From Pacificimonas sp963710205 (lineage in GTDB: Bacteria; Pseudomonadota; Alphaproteobacteria; Sphingomonadales; Sphingomonadaceae), in the NCBI GenBank assembly GCA_963710205.1, contig CAVPZG010000004.1, positions 248,001-312,000 of the forward strand: a DNA stretch of 64,000 nt, given 5' to 3'. Under the pieces are notes generated by a model. The model saw nothing but the letters and a program-made list of their open reading frames with translations, searched no databases and was not told the origin of the DNA. The position numbers and the translations under genes were made by a program. This document shows positions 17,028 to 34,840 of the stretch, piece after piece. Every line of letters begins with the position of its first letter. Position 1 is the stretch's first letter.

Positions 17028-18454
17028 GCGGGAATCCAGTTTCCGTGGAAGCCCGGCGGGATCTGGTGCGGGATGGTAATGACCGCCTGGGGGGTGCCCT
17101 CGAAATCGTCGGCGTTGAGAATGAGAAGATCGGTCGTCTGCCTGTGGGAGTCGATGACAAGGCCCATCAGCCAGCCATCATCTTCCGGTCCCGCCGCCTT
17201 GCGCGGAATGAAGACAAATTCGCCGGGATGCTGATGTTCCGGAAAATTACGGACCGTTCGCGTGTGGTCCTTCAGATCGGTGCGGATCAGATGCGTTGCA
17301 GGAGCGCTGAGATCGGAACCGGCAGGCTGTCCGACAGCATAGATATAGCGGTAGTCGCGTCCGGTAAGGCGTTCATCGTAGCGCGGGAATTCCTGCGGAT
17401 TGTCATCCAGAACCGTGCGCTCAACCCGGCGTGCGACCGGGTCAATGATCCAGCGTTCCAGCTGGATATGTGTCGAATCCGGTCCGTGGATGCTTTCGGA
17501 AAAGACGCGGTCGTGTGTAACGACATCGACAATCGTCCTGCCGTCGGCACGCTCATAGGCGTTGGCTGTATGAAACACGTAACAGGGGGTGACTTCGCAC
17601 CAGATCGTGTCCTTGGCGCTGCCGTTCAAAGGGCAGAGGCCAATTCGCGCCTGATGCGCGGCATTCCAGCGATAGGGGAAGCGTTGGCCGCCAACGAGGG
17701 CCTTCATGGAGAAGGTGACTGGCATGTCGAGCACGAGAATGTTGTTCTCCGTGATCGCGCAGTCATGGATGCTGGGGCCATCCTCGACCGTGATGGGGTC
17801 CTGCCGGATCACCCTCCCGGCAGGATCGACAGTGACGTGCCAGACCTTGTCATGCACATCGCTGCGATAGGTGATGGCATGCAGGTTGCCCGTTGCCGGG
17901 TCCAGATGCGGATGCGCGGAGAACGGCACGGTCAGCGTCCCGTCGAAAGGATTATGCGCAATGGTGTTCTGTTCGCCGTCAAGCTCGACAGGGTTGCCGC
18001 CCGCCTCGACAATGGCCCAGTAGCGCCCTGCGTGACCGATGACATTTGTATTGGCGGTATCGGCGGTGGTGCGGGGACCGGGTTTTGGGGTTTCGCCCAG
18101 CGCCTCTGACACCTTTGTCGAGCGCACCCAGCGGTTGCGATAGATGCCTGCCCTGCCGCCCTCGATCTCGATGCCATGGATCATGCCGTCGCCTGTGAAC
18201 CAGTGATAGCTGTTCGGATCGGCCTCGATGGGGTTGGGGCCATTCCTCAGATATTTTCCGGAAAGGTCGGCCGGGATCGTGCCTGTGATCTCCAGGTCCG
18301 CGAATGTCTCCTCCGCTCTCAGCGGCGTGTGGACGCCGGTCAGAAACGGGTTTCCTGCCTCCAGCTTCGGCATTCGCCTGCGGTTGAAATCGGCCACGCT
18401 CGTCAGCCCCTTGCCGACGACCTTGCGAATGGTGGTTTCAAAGGCGGTAGCCAT
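17024..18454 (-). CDS. Carotenoid cleavage oxygenase (RPE65/lignostilbene dioxygenase family)
   Basis: A 476-residue Fe(II) dioxygenase, a seven-bladed propeller. The family opening ISGTIPADLSGKYLRNGPNP-like stretch is present (TGTIPADLSGKYLRNGPNP), followed by HWFTGDGMIHG, and iron-ligand His residues in TVPFSAHPHLDP, SIHDCAITEN, and the C-terminal GFHGNWIPA. It cleaves a C=C bond in carotenoids or stilbenes; substrate cannot be told. It is divergent from a TetR gene, with a palindromic operator in the shared 47-base gap, so it is probably TetR-controlled. Confidence 0.92.
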   Translation of the reverse strand: MATAFETTIRKVVGKGLTSVADFNRRRMPKLEAGNPFLTGVHTPLRAEETFADLEITGTIPADLSGKYLRNGPNPIEADPNSYHWFTGDGMIHGIEIEGGRAGIYRNRWVRSTKVSEALGETPKPGPRTTADTANTNVIGHAGRYWAIVEAGGNPVELDGEQNTIAHNPFDGTLTVPFSAHPHLDPATGNLHAITYRSDVHDKVWHVTVDPAGRVIRQDPITVEDGPSIHDCAITENNILVLDMPVTFSMKALVGGQRFPYRWNAAHQARIGLCPLNGSAKDTIWCEVTPCYVFHTANAYERADGRTIVDVVTHDRVFSESIHGPDSTHIQLERWIIDPVARRVERTVLDDNPQEFPRYDERLTGRDYRYIYAVGQPAGSDLSAPATHLIRTDLKDHTRTVRNFPEHQHPGEFVFIPRKAAGPEDDGWLMGLVIDSHRQTTDLLILNADDFEGTPQAVITIPHQIPPGFHGNWIPA

Positions 18455-18482
18455 AACGGAAGCCCTTTGCGTTGCAGCGACT

Positions 18483-18531
18483 CAATGTTTACATTGTTAA
18501 TATGTCGTCTAATGATAACAGTGTCAACATT
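18483..18531. promoter_or_regulatory. Paired TetR operator in the divergent gap
   Basis: AATGTTTACATTGTTA at 18484-18499 and TAACAGTGTCAACATT at 18516-18531 are inverted copies (14 of 16 positions) 16 bases apart. The left copy also contains a perfect palindrome, CAATGT-TT-ACATTG, at 18483-18496. The site covers the TetR start codon and lies just upstream of the carotenoid oxygenase start. Confidence 0.75.
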
Positions 18532-19113
18532 ACCGACGAATCCGCCGGATATCATCACGGGAATCTGAGGACCGCGCTGACGGACGCGGCCATGGCCATG
18601 GTGGCTGCGGAAGGCGCGGACGCGCTTTCGATGCGGAAACTGGCTGCGGAGGTCGGTGTCAGTGCAACTGCCATTTACAGGCATTTTCCCGGCAGGGACG
18701 CGCTGCTTGCGACGCTGGGCGCACGGGCCGCCAAGATGTTGGCGCATTTGCAGTCAAGCGCAGCGAAGGCAGCGGGCGGCGGCCTGCCGGGCCTGTCGGC
18801 GGCGGGGGAGACTTATGTCGCCTTCGCTGTCGACCAACCGGCACTGTTCAGGCTGTTGTTCTCGCGGCCAGCAGATATCAGTCTTGTCGATGCGCCCAAG
18901 GATGAAGTGGCCGCGGCGATGCGCGGCCTGCGCGATCAGGTCGACATCCTGATGCCGGGCGCGGACGCGGCCGCAGAACGGCGGGCTGCAGTGATCCGCG
19001 CCTGGGCGATCGTGCATGGCCTTGCCGTTCTGGTACTGGACGGACATATCGATTACGATCCGGAGGATGTGCGCCGGGTGCTGGAACCACTAGGGCAGCT
19101 TTTCCCGCAATAG
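18502..19113 (+). CDS. TetR-family repressor, likely regulator of the carotenoid oxygenase
   Basis: A 203-residue regulator. The N-terminal helix-turn-helix reads ALTDAAMAMVAAEGADALSMRKLAAEVGVSATAIYRHFPGRDAL; the C-terminal ligand domain resembles the WHG type (LFRLLFSRP, VIRAWAIVHGLAVLVLDG). The start is set at MSSNDNS (18502); the operator pair overlaps it, so the protein would block both its own transcription and the divergent oxygenase. The ligand is unknown, perhaps the oxygenase substrate. Confidence 0.88.
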   Translation: MSSNDNSVNITDESAGYHHGNLRTALTDAAMAMVAAEGADALSMRKLAAEVGVSATAIYRHFPGRDALLATLGARAAKMLAHLQSSAAKAAGGGLPGLSAAGETYVAFAVDQPALFRLLFSRPADISLVDAPKDEVAAAMRGLRDQVDILMPGADAAAERRAAVIRAWAIVHGLAVLVLDGHIDYDPEDVRRVLEPLGQLFPQ

Positions 19114-19191
19114 GGCAAACACACTGGTTCTTACGAGAGGACGGCGACTGTTTTGCTTGCCACTTGATGCACAACCTCAGAAGGCTGCCAT

Positions 19192-20502
19192 ATGAGCGTT
19201 TCGCCCTCCGCCGATGCCGCCGCCGTCATGCCGCAGGTCACGAACCGCGCGCGGAATATCACGCTGATCCTGCTGACGGTCACTTATTTCTTCAGCTACA
19301 TGGACCGGCAGATCCTTTCGATCCTGCTGGAGGATATCAAGGCCGACCTGCTGCTGGACGACGCGCAGCTGGGCTACCTGTCGGGAATCGCGTTTGCGCT
19401 GTTCTATGCGACACTCGGCATTCCCATCGCGTCGCTGGCGGATCGCAAGAACCGCCGCAACATCATCGCCATCGCCCTCACGGTCTGGAGCGGTATGACG
19501 GCGCTGTGCGGGCTGGCGCAGAATTTCACGCAGCTGCTGCTGGCGCGTATTGGCGTCGGTGTCGGCGAAGCGGGATCGTCGCCGCCCAGTCATTCCATGA
19601 TTGCCGACCTTTACCCGCCCAAGGAAAGGGCAGGGGCGCTGGCGATTTACTCGCTGGGCGTAACGCTGGGGGCGTTTGCGGGTACGTTCCTCGGCGGTAA
19701 CGTCACGCATTTCTTCGACTGGCGTACCGCGTTTCTGGTCGTCGGGATTCCGGGCATTCTGCTCGCCATCATCGTTCGTCTGTTCGCGGTCGAGCCGCCG
19801 CGCGGCATGTCGGATGCCGTGCAGGCGGTGTCGGACGCTACGCCGACGATCCGCGACGGGTTTCGGGCCATGCTTGCCAGTCGCGCCGCCATTCATCTGG
19901 TGATGGGCGTCACCATCACCTCGCTGATCGGCTATGGCTTGACGTTGTGGACGCCCGCTTATCTCATTCGCAATTTCGGGCTGACGACCTTCGATGTCGC
20001 CAATTATTACGCGCCGGTCGTCATGGTCGCCGCCGTCATAGGGACCATTGGCGGGGGCAAGCTGGCGGACCGGCTGGCGGAGCGCTACGGATTATACGCT
20101 CAAAGCTGGATGATCTTCGCGCTGAAGACGGGTGCGTTTCCGTTTCTGTTGCTGTTCTATGTCACTGACGATGTCTTTTTCGCGGTTGGTTGCTATGCCG
20201 TCGCGCTGCTGTTTCAGTCCTGTTATCTGGGACCGACATTCGCGCTGATACAGGGGCTTGCACCGCTCAAGATGCGGTCGGTCTGGGCGGCGATCACGCT
20301 GTTTGTCATCAACCTGATCGGACTTGGCATCGGGCCGACCGCCATCGGGATATTGTCGGTCGACTATCAGGAGCGGTTTGGGCTGAACGACGCGGATTCC
20401 CTGCAATGGGCCCTTTTCACAGTGGCCCTGCTGACGCCCTGGGCGATTTTCCACTACTGGCGTGGCGGCGTCTGGCTGAAACGGGACGCGGCCGTCAGTT
20501 AA
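19192..20502 (+). CDS. Spinster-like MFS transporter, second copy
   Basis: A 436-residue inner-membrane carrier with 12 helices, clearly related to the protein encoded at 13632-15236: YMDRQILSILLEDIKADL, ASLADRKNRRNIIAIALT and ARIGVGVGEAGSSPPSHSMIADLYPP. It is shorter in the central loop. It lies 78 bases downstream of the TetR gene in the same direction, so the regulator may also control it. Substrate unknown. Confidence 0.9.
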   Translation: MSVSPSADAAAVMPQVTNRARNITLILLTVTYFFSYMDRQILSILLEDIKADLLLDDAQLGYLSGIAFALFYATLGIPIASLADRKNRRNIIAIALTVWSGMTALCGLAQNFTQLLLARIGVGVGEAGSSPPSHSMIADLYPPKERAGALAIYSLGVTLGAFAGTFLGGNVTHFFDWRTAFLVVGIPGILLAIIVRLFAVEPPRGMSDAVQAVSDATPTIRDGFRAMLASRAAIHLVMGVTITSLIGYGLTLWTPAYLIRNFGLTTFDVANYYAPVVMVAAVIGTIGGGKLADRLAERYGLYAQSWMIFALKTGAFPFLLLFYVTDDVFFAVGCYAVALLFQSCYLGPTFALIQGLAPLKMRSVWAAITLFVINLIGLGIGPTAIGILSVDYQERFGLNDADSLQWALFTVALLTPWAIFHYWRGGVWLKRDAAVS

Positions 20503-21403
20503 GCGCCTTTTCCCCATGTCTGCCGGCGCTGTCGGCGTCGATCAGAACGGCATTTATTTCCGCGCCGAACAGCAGGACATAGGCGCTCAGGAACAGCCAC
20601 ATCAGCAGGACGACGACAGCGCCAAGCGCGCCGTAGGTCGCATTATAGTCGGCAAAATTGGCGACATAGGCACCAAAACCCAGCGTGACCGCGAGCCAGC
20701 CAACCGTGGCGAATACCGCGCCGGGCAGCAGTTCCCGCCAGCGGCCCTGCCGGTAATTGGGACCGAATTTGTAAATGAGCGCGATGCCGCTGGCCGCCAC
20801 GAAGGCAGCCGTCAGCCAGAAGGCGGCGCGCATGAGGAAAATCGCCCAATCGGGAAAGCCCGGCAACAGGCTTTCGAGGAAGGCGAGCGCGGCAATGGCG
20901 ATGATGCCGAAAATCGCGACACCGACCATGGAAAGCGTGATGGCGGCAGCCAAGAGCAGCTTCTGGAAGAAATTGCGGCCGTCATGCAGTTCAAAAACGA
21001 TGTTGAGCGCCGTGATCGTCGCCGTCGCGCCGCGCATGGCGCCGTAAAGCGTGAGGGCCAGCGTCAGAATCAGGCCCCAACCCTGCGCCTTCTGCGAATT
21101 GAGCGCAACATTCGCCATCTGCTCTGTCAGGAGCGAGGCGGCGTCGTCCGGCATCAGGTCGAAAGCGACCCGGCTGTGTTCCATGACCATCGCGCCATCC
21201 GCGACCAGACCATAGATCAGCACCGTCGCGGCGATCAGGGGGACGAAGGCCAGAAAACTGTAAAAGGCGACACCCGCCGCGATCAGACCGATATTATCGC
21301 GCTCTGACTCCTTCCATGTCCGTACCGCGATCTGCCAGAAGGTGATCGGTTCTTCCTGGTTGCGTTTCAGGCGGGTGGCGAGATTTCTGTTTGTCCCTGT
21401 CAT
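20495..21403 (-). CDS. YihY/BrkB-family membrane protein
   Basis: About 302 residues, six predicted membrane helices. Family features: FWQIAVRTWKESERDNIGLIAAGVAFYSFLAFVPLIAA at the N-terminus, GWGLILTLALTLYGAMRG in the middle and LLMWLFLSAYVLLFGAEINA at the end. Once mislabelled as RNase BN, the family is now treated as inner-membrane proteins of unclear, perhaps transport, function. The start may be 21403 or one of two ATGs upstream at 21424/21421; none has a strong ribosome site. Converges with the MFS gene (8-base overlap). Confidence 0.85.
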   Translation of the reverse strand: MTGTNRNLATRLKRNQEEPITFWQIAVRTWKESERDNIGLIAAGVAFYSFLAFVPLIAATVLIYGLVADGAMVMEHSRVAFDLMPDDAASLLTEQMANVALNSQKAQGWGLILTLALTLYGAMRGATATITALNIVFELHDGRNFFQKLLLAAAITLSMVGVAIFGIIAIAALAFLESLLPGFPDWAIFLMRAAFWLTAAFVAASGIALIYKFGPNYRQGRWRELLPGAVFATVGWLAVTLGFGAYVANFADYNATYGALGAVVVLLMWLFLSAYVLLFGAEINAVLIDADSAGRHGEKALN

Positions 21404-21486
21404 GGACCTGGGCCCTAACATCATTTCGCAGCGAGGCGCGAAGCAATTTCCCTTGACGCTACGAAGCGCCGCGCCATAGCGGCATC

Positions 21487-22461
21487 ATGCTTCTTGATAT
21501 TCTCGGCATCATTGGCGGCCTCGCGCTGCTGTTCCTTGGCGGCGACCTGCTGGTCAGGGGCAGCGTCAGGCTGGCGACCCGTTTCGGCGTCTCGCCGCTC
21601 TTCGTCGGTCTGGTGCTGGTCGGGTTCGGCACGTCAGCGCCAGAACTGTTCGCCAGCGTGGAGGCGGTACGGGTCGGCGCGCCCGCCATCGCCTGGGGCA
21701 ATGTGGTTGGTTCCAACATCGCCAACACGCTGATGGTCCTTGGCGCGGCGGCGGCGATTTCCGCCTTCCCGGTGGAGCGCGGACCATTGTGGCGGGATGG
21801 CGGATTCGGCCTTGCCGCCGCGATCATCCTGTTCGGGTTCGCCTTCATGGGCGTTCCGCTGATCGCCGGAATATTGCTGTTGGCCGTGCTGACGGCATAT
21901 CTGGTCTTCGCCTGGCGGCAGGAGCGTGTTGCGGCCGCATCGACAGGCGTAGGCGACAAGGCGGCGGCGCTGGAACTGGCCGATCCCGGCGTGCACCCGG
22001 CCCGCGCAGGCAATGTGCTGATCGACAGCGCCTTCACCCTCGGCGGCCTTGCCCTCATCATCGTCGGCGGAAGCCTGCTTGTCAGCGGCGCGCGCGACCT
22101 TGCGCTGCTGCTGGGCATGTCGGACACGCTTGTCGGCCTGACCATCGTCGCCATCGGCACCTCAGCGCCGGAACTGGCAACCTCGGTTATCGCGGCGCGA
22201 AAGGGTGAGGGGGGCATAGCCCTTGGCAACGTTCTGGGCTCGAATATCTATAATATACTCGCCATCGGCGGTGTGACCGCAGTGCTTGCCCCCGGCAGCC
22301 TGCCTGCGAGCATGATCGCGGTGGAACTGCCGATCCTGATCGGCGCGGCGATATTGCTGATGGTCTTCGCCCGGACCGGTCACAAGTTCAGCCGCTGGGA
22401 AGGCTTTGCGATGATGGCGCTTTATGTGGGCTATCTGGTCTGGGCAGTCATGTCCGCCTAG
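21487..22461 (+). CDS. Calcium/sodium antiporter, CaCA family
   Basis: A 324-residue inner-membrane exchanger with ten helices in two inverted halves. The two alpha repeats are plain: FVGLVLVGFGTSAPELFASVEA with GNVVGSNIANTL, and LVGLTIVAIGTSAPELATSV with GNVLGSNIYNILAIGG. The Glu in each GTSAPEL is the ion ligand. Probably exports Ca2+ in exchange for Na+ or H+. Its stop overlaps the convergent pagL gene by four bases. Confidence 0.93.
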   Translation: MLLDILGIIGGLALLFLGGDLLVRGSVRLATRFGVSPLFVGLVLVGFGTSAPELFASVEAVRVGAPAIAWGNVVGSNIANTLMVLGAAAAISAFPVERGPLWRDGGFGLAAAIILFGFAFMGVPLIAGILLLAVLTAYLVFAWRQERVAAASTGVGDKAAALELADPGVHPARAGNVLIDSAFTLGGLALIIVGGSLLVSGARDLALLLGMSDTLVGLTIVAIGTSAPELATSVIAARKGEGGIALGNVLGSNIYNILAIGGVTAVLAPGSLPASMIAVELPILIGAAILLMVFARTGHKFSRWEGFAMMALYVGYLVWAVMSA

Positions 22462-22991
22462 TTCAGCGCCAGGACAAGCCGGGCTCCGATAATGTCGAGG
22501 CCAGGGTTCTGGCCGGAATTAAAGAGTGTCGCGTGGCTGACGTGGATCCAGCTTGCCTCTGCCGCGAGGCGTTCGGAAAGCCGCCAGCCGATCGCAATTT
22601 CCGGCTCGAAGAGGATGCGCGACCCGAGGTCGGTCTGATCGCCATTGGCTGCGAACCGGCGGGAAGGGCCGTCATGTATGGCAAGGCCTATACCGGGCTG
22701 CACATAAAGACGGTCACCGAAACGCCAGCTGAGCCCGGCGGCGACCAGACTGGTGTCGCCCTCTAAATTGACGACGCCAAGAAGATAGGGCGCCGGTCTG
22801 CCGATGAACCCAAGGGCGTTTATCGACCCGCCGCGCACACCGAAGATCAGGTCAGTTCCGCCCTCCCCGGTTTCGAGGGTAAAGGGTGTATCGACCGCGT
22901 GAAAGGCCGCGCCGGCGAACAGCTCTGCTGCGTTCGCAGAACCGCCAGCGGCCGAAAGCAGGGTCGCAGCCAGAAGCGTGGAGGCCCTCAA
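22458..22991 (-). CDS. pagL: PagL-type lipid A 3-O-deacylase
   Basis: A 177-residue outer-membrane enzyme with a signal peptide ending GGSANA and an eight-strand barrel. The catalytic His-Ser pair is in WIHVSHATLFNSGQNPGLD, and RLAAEASW precedes it as in PagL. It removes the 3-linked acyl chain from lipid A. Its start overlaps the stop of the upstream amidohydrolase gene by four bases, so the two are an operon. Confidence 0.82.
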   Translation of the reverse strand: MRASTLLAATLLSAAGGSANAAELFAGAAFHAVDTPFTLETGEGGTDLIFGVRGGSINALGFIGRPAPYLLGVVNLEGDTSLVAAGLSWRFGDRLYVQPGIGLAIHDGPSRRFAANGDQTDLGSRILFEPEIAIGWRLSERLAAEASWIHVSHATLFNSGQNPGLDIIGARLVLALN

Positions 22992-25030
22992 TTTCCGGAA
23001 GCCGCTGCTGCTTGTGTCGTCGCCGAAACTTCGGGAGCGTCCGCAAATGGCCGGATGCCGAACGACGGATAGATTTCGCTGGGGAAATAGACCGTACCGT
23101 CCTTCACGACCATGCGGATCGCCTTTATGGCCTTCAGGTCTTTGGTCGGGTCGCTGGCGGTCAGGAAAAAGTCTGCGTATTTGCCGCGCTCGATACTGCC
23201 CAGATCCTCGTCCTGATCCAGATATTCAGCCATGTCGTAAGTGGCCCGTTTCAGCACCTCCGCCGGACTCATGCCGAGTTTGCCGAACAGTTCCAGTTCC
23301 CGGTGATAGGCGAAACTGCCACCGAGGTCAGTGCCGGGCACGAGGAAAATGCCTTTTCGGTGCATTTCCGTGAGCGTCGCCAGCACCTTGTCATAGGCAG
23401 CGACATAGGCGGCGCGCTCTTCCGGCGTATTCGTGCCGAACAGTGCCTGCTTGTATTGCCGCTGCGTGTTGGTGGGCAGATTGTCGATGATATCGACCGC
23501 CCCTGCCGGCACTTCGCCATCGATGGCGGTGAGGCCGAGCTCGTGGATGGCGATGGTGGGATCGTGCGCGACGCCCTTCTCCACCATTTTGTTCAGCGTC
23601 GACTGCACCTGGTCGCCTTTCACGTCGAGCGTCGGAAAACGCTGCATGGCGGTGAAGCGGAACAGCGTGCGCGTGTCCTCGTCCGGTTCCAGGACCCAGC
23701 CGAGCATGAGCTGATTGACATGGGTGATCTCGTCAAAGCCGGCGTCAATCATGGCGTCGGCGCTCGAAAAGGCGGGAACATGGCCCGCGACGCGCATGCC
23801 GAGATCATGCGCGGCCGAGACCACTGTTTCCGCCCAGTCGGGATTCATGCTGTTGTAGAGTTTCACCTGCGGGAAACCGCGCGCGGCATACCAGCGGACA
23901 AGGTCCACCGCTTCTTCCTGCGTTGAGGCGATCTCGCCGGTGGCTGCGCTAAACTCGCTCTTGCCCTCAATGAAGCCGGAGCGGGTGATGCGGGGGCCTG
24001 CGATGACGCCCGTGTCGATGCGCTCGATCAGGCCGTCGAGCACGTCATTCTCGTTGCCCATGTCGCGGACGCTGGTGATGCCGGCGGCAATGTTCATCAG
24101 CGCGTTTTCCTGGCCGATATGGCCGTGCATCTCGTACATGCCGGGGACAAGATAGCCGCCCTCTCCATCGATGAGGGTCTCGCCCTCCGTCACGGGACTG
24201 TTCGCGGGCTGAATGCTGGCAATGCGCTCGCCGTTGACGACGACATCCTTCGCATCCGTCAGCGCCGCTGTTCTTGCATCGAAGATACGGACGTTGCGGA
24301 TGCGGACGGGCCCCTCATAGTCGTGCGCTGCGGACTTCTGGATGTCGACGAAACGGTCGGTAGAGAGCTTCACCGCATAGTCCCGCAGCGCCTTGTCGGC
24401 TGCCTCATAACCTTTGCGGATGATGGCGAACCGAGCGCCTGCGGAGGCAAAGAACCGGTTGTCCGCGTCAAGCGTCACATGCACGGGGTTGGTGTCGAGA
24501 CCGGTAATCTCGTAGGTCGTCGCCTCGACCGGGCCGTCAGGACCGTCATAGGTGGCCGTATCGCGCTTTGTGATCGTGGCTGTACCGGCGGGCAGCACGT
24601 CAATACTGCCGTCATCGTCGGCGAGGAGGGCGCGGGCGAGGAGACCCGCCGACCAGGGGCTGCCATTCTGGTCGACATAAAAGGCGCATTCGCCCGCATT
24701 GCCGACGCCTGTCGTGTCTTTCCAGTGCGCCTCTCCATCGCGGCAATGATATTCCTCATCGACCGGATTGCCGAAAGTGGTCGTACCCGTGATTTTCCAG
24801 TCGAGCGGATAGCCGTTCGGACCTAGCGTCAGCGCCTCCTTCATGGTCGGGCCGCGACCGTTCTGCTTGTAATCGAAGTCGATGGCGACCCGATTGCCAT
24901 CCGTTTCAACGATAAGCCCGCCGACATCATCGCCGCCTGTCAGCACGCGATATTCCGCCGTTTCGGCCAAGGCCGGCATCGCCGCGGAGGCGAGAAGACA
25001 GATTGCGGCGGTGCGGATGGTGGTTTTCAT
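22988..25030 (-). CDS. Exported amidohydrolase-family protein
   Basis: A 680-residue protein with a signal peptide ending MPALA. The first ~230 residues are a beta-rich extension of unknown role; the rest is a metal-dependent amidohydrolase (imidazolonepropionase/prolidase-like) with GGYLVPGMYEMHGHIGQ (metal His pair), VKLYNSM, AGHVPAF, ITHVNQLML and the late Asp in PGTDLGGSF. A C-terminal GSIERGKYADFFL segment is typical. Probable periplasmic peptidase or lactonase; substrate unknown. Translationally coupled to pagL downstream. Confidence 0.85.
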   Translation of the reverse strand: MKTTIRTAAICLLASAAMPALAETAEYRVLTGGDDVGGLIVETDGNRVAIDFDYKQNGRGPTMKEALTLGPNGYPLDWKITGTTTFGNPVDEEYHCRDGEAHWKDTTGVGNAGECAFYVDQNGSPWSAGLLARALLADDDGSIDVLPAGTATITKRDTATYDGPDGPVEATTYEITGLDTNPVHVTLDADNRFFASAGARFAIIRKGYEAADKALRDYAVKLSTDRFVDIQKSAAHDYEGPVRIRNVRIFDARTAALTDAKDVVVNGERIASIQPANSPVTEGETLIDGEGGYLVPGMYEMHGHIGQENALMNIAAGITSVRDMGNENDVLDGLIERIDTGVIAGPRITRSGFIEGKSEFSAATGEIASTQEEAVDLVRWYAARGFPQVKLYNSMNPDWAETVVSAAHDLGMRVAGHVPAFSSADAMIDAGFDEITHVNQLMLGWVLEPDEDTRTLFRFTAMQRFPTLDVKGDQVQSTLNKMVEKGVAHDPTIAIHELGLTAIDGEVPAGAVDIIDNLPTNTQRQYKQALFGTNTPEERAAYVAAYDKVLATLTEMHRKGIFLVPGTDLGGSFAYHRELELFGKLGMSPAEVLKRATYDMAEYLDQDEDLGSIERGKYADFFLTASDPTKDLKAIKAIRMVVKDGTVYFPSEIYPSFGIRPFADAPEVSATTQAAAASGN

Positions 25031-25444
25031 ATTCGGTCGGCCCCTTGATGGATTTCAGTCCGGGTAACTTCACACCGCTTCACACTACGTCCACGCCCGC
25101 GCCCGGTTTCGCACGGGTAGATGCAAGTCGTGATACGATGTTTGATGTCCCCCGGGATGTGCGGACCACATGGTCCGCTATTCTTTCCTATTTTGCAAGC
25201 GGTGCGAGGCCCTGTCTCCCGATCGTCCACACTGTTTTGACATCGCCGATGCCACCACCTATATCGCAGTCACCAGCCGATTCCGAGACATGGCCTGCCG
25301 TCGCGCAGCGGGCCGCACGGATGGAACGGCGGGTTGCATGCGAGAGATCAGAACCGGATTTTCGAAGGAGGGTACTTCTTCGAAGGCACGGCCCTTTCGC
25401 GTCATTTTCCGTGCCCGGATCAATTTGAATTTCAAAGGATAGTC
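25031..25444 (+). promoter_or_regulatory. rpoB upstream region with two leader hairpins
   Basis: A 414-base gap between the amidohydrolase gene and rpoB without a convincing gene; no rplJ or rplL, which often precede rpoB, is present. Just ahead of rpoB are two consecutive hairpins: TTCGAAG at 25361-25367 with CTTCGAA at 25378-25384, then GGCACGG at 25385-25391 with CCGTGCC at 25409-25415. The ribosome site is AAAGGAT before ATG 25445. The hairpins may regulate readthrough or message stability; a promoter is not obvious. Confidence 0.45.
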
Positions 25445-29820
<4,376 letters not shown>

Positions 29821-29827
29821 GGTTTCT

Positions 29828-29848
29828 CCCCTCCCCTCAGGGGAGGGG
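29828..29848. repeat. REP-like palindrome between rpoB and rpoC
   Basis: A perfect 10-bp inverted repeat, CCCCTCCCCT at 29828-29837 and AGGGGAGGGG at 29839-29848, placed just after the rpoB stop. Further G- and C-runs follow (to about 29925). There is no U-run, so it is not a usual terminator; it resembles the GC palindromes near 681, 1356 and 59440. Confidence 0.6.
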
Positions 29849-29964
29849 CCTGGGGGCGGGGACGGTCTGTTCCCGCTGCCAAGGTTTGACATCATTATCG
29901 GGGCGACGACCCCCACCCCTTAATCCCTTCTTGAAGGGCAAGGGAACTGAAGAGGACAAGCGGC

Positions 29965-34197
<4,233 letters not shown>

Positions 34198-34230
34198 GCC
34201 GGCTTCGCTTTCGAGCGACTCGACATTTCG

Positions 34231-34267
34231 GGCCGCGCCATCCGCAAAGGTTGGCGCGGCCCTTTTT
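34231..34267 (+). terminator. Intrinsic terminator after rpoC
   Basis: GGCCGCGCCA at 34231-34240 pairs with TGGCGCGGCC at 34252-34261, followed by CTTTTTG. Confidence 0.93.
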
Positions 34268-34348
34268 GTTTCCCTTGCGAAAAATTCCCAGAATTCTCCA
34301 CCGGTTGTTGATTGAGGTGCTCATGTGTCCAGCATAACGGTGGCGGCA

Positions 34349-34381
34349 TTGACTCTTCATGTACTTTAAAATACAAAGTAC
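34349..34381 (+). promoter_or_regulatory. Promoter with overlapping inverted-repeat operator
   Basis: TTGACT at 34349-34354 and TACAAA at 34372-34377 are 17 bases apart, a good sigma-70 spacing. GTACTTT at 34361-34367 and AAAGTAC at 34375-34381 are perfect inverted 7-mers covering the -10 region. The four genes downstream end with a winged-helix regulator that could bind here. Confidence 0.7.
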
Positions 34382-34404
34382 TCATTTATATGAGGAGACA
34401 TGCA

Positions 34405-34836
34405 ATGAACCTGATCAAATATCTGACTGCGGTTGCCGGTCTTGCCGTCGCCGCGCTACCGGCCATGGCCGCCGACCTGACCGTCAATGTGGAGGGCATC
34501 CGCGCCTCTGATGGCAGGCTTTATGTCAGCCTGCAGACGCGGGAGCAGTTCATGAAGAATGACGGTACCTATGGGGTGATGGTCGATGCACCGGCCGCCG
34601 GAAGCGCCGCGCCGGTCATTACCGGAATCGCGCCTGGCGATTATGCCGTCAGCGTCTGGCATGACGACAATGCCAACGGCACATTCGACATGGGTGCGCG
34701 CGGGCCGCTGGACGGCTGGGCCATGATTGGCGGTGAGACGATGGGCGCGCCGCCCAGCTTTGATGACGCGAAGCTGACGATTGGCGAGAGCAATACCAGT
34801 GCGACCGTCACCATGATCTATGGCAGGGATGAATAG
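34405..34836 (+). CDS. DUF2141 secreted protein
   Basis: A 143-residue exported protein: signal peptide ending LPAMA, then a compact beta-sandwich of the DUF2141 family (LTVNVEGIRASDGRLYVSLQTREQF, PGDYAVSVWHDDNANGTFD). The HDDNANGTFD loop looks like a metal-binding Asp/Asn loop. Function unknown. Ribosome site GAGGAGA precedes the ATG at 34405. First gene of a four-gene unit with an SMR transporter, a membrane protein and a winged-helix regulator. Confidence 0.85.
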   Translation: MNLIKYLTAVAGLAVAALPAMAADLTVNVEGIRASDGRLYVSLQTREQFMKNDGTYGVMVDAPAAGSAAPVITGIAPGDYAVSVWHDDNANGTFDMGARGPLDGWAMIGGETMGAPPSFDDAKLTIGESNTSATVTMIYGRDE

Positions 34837-34840
34837 TGCG

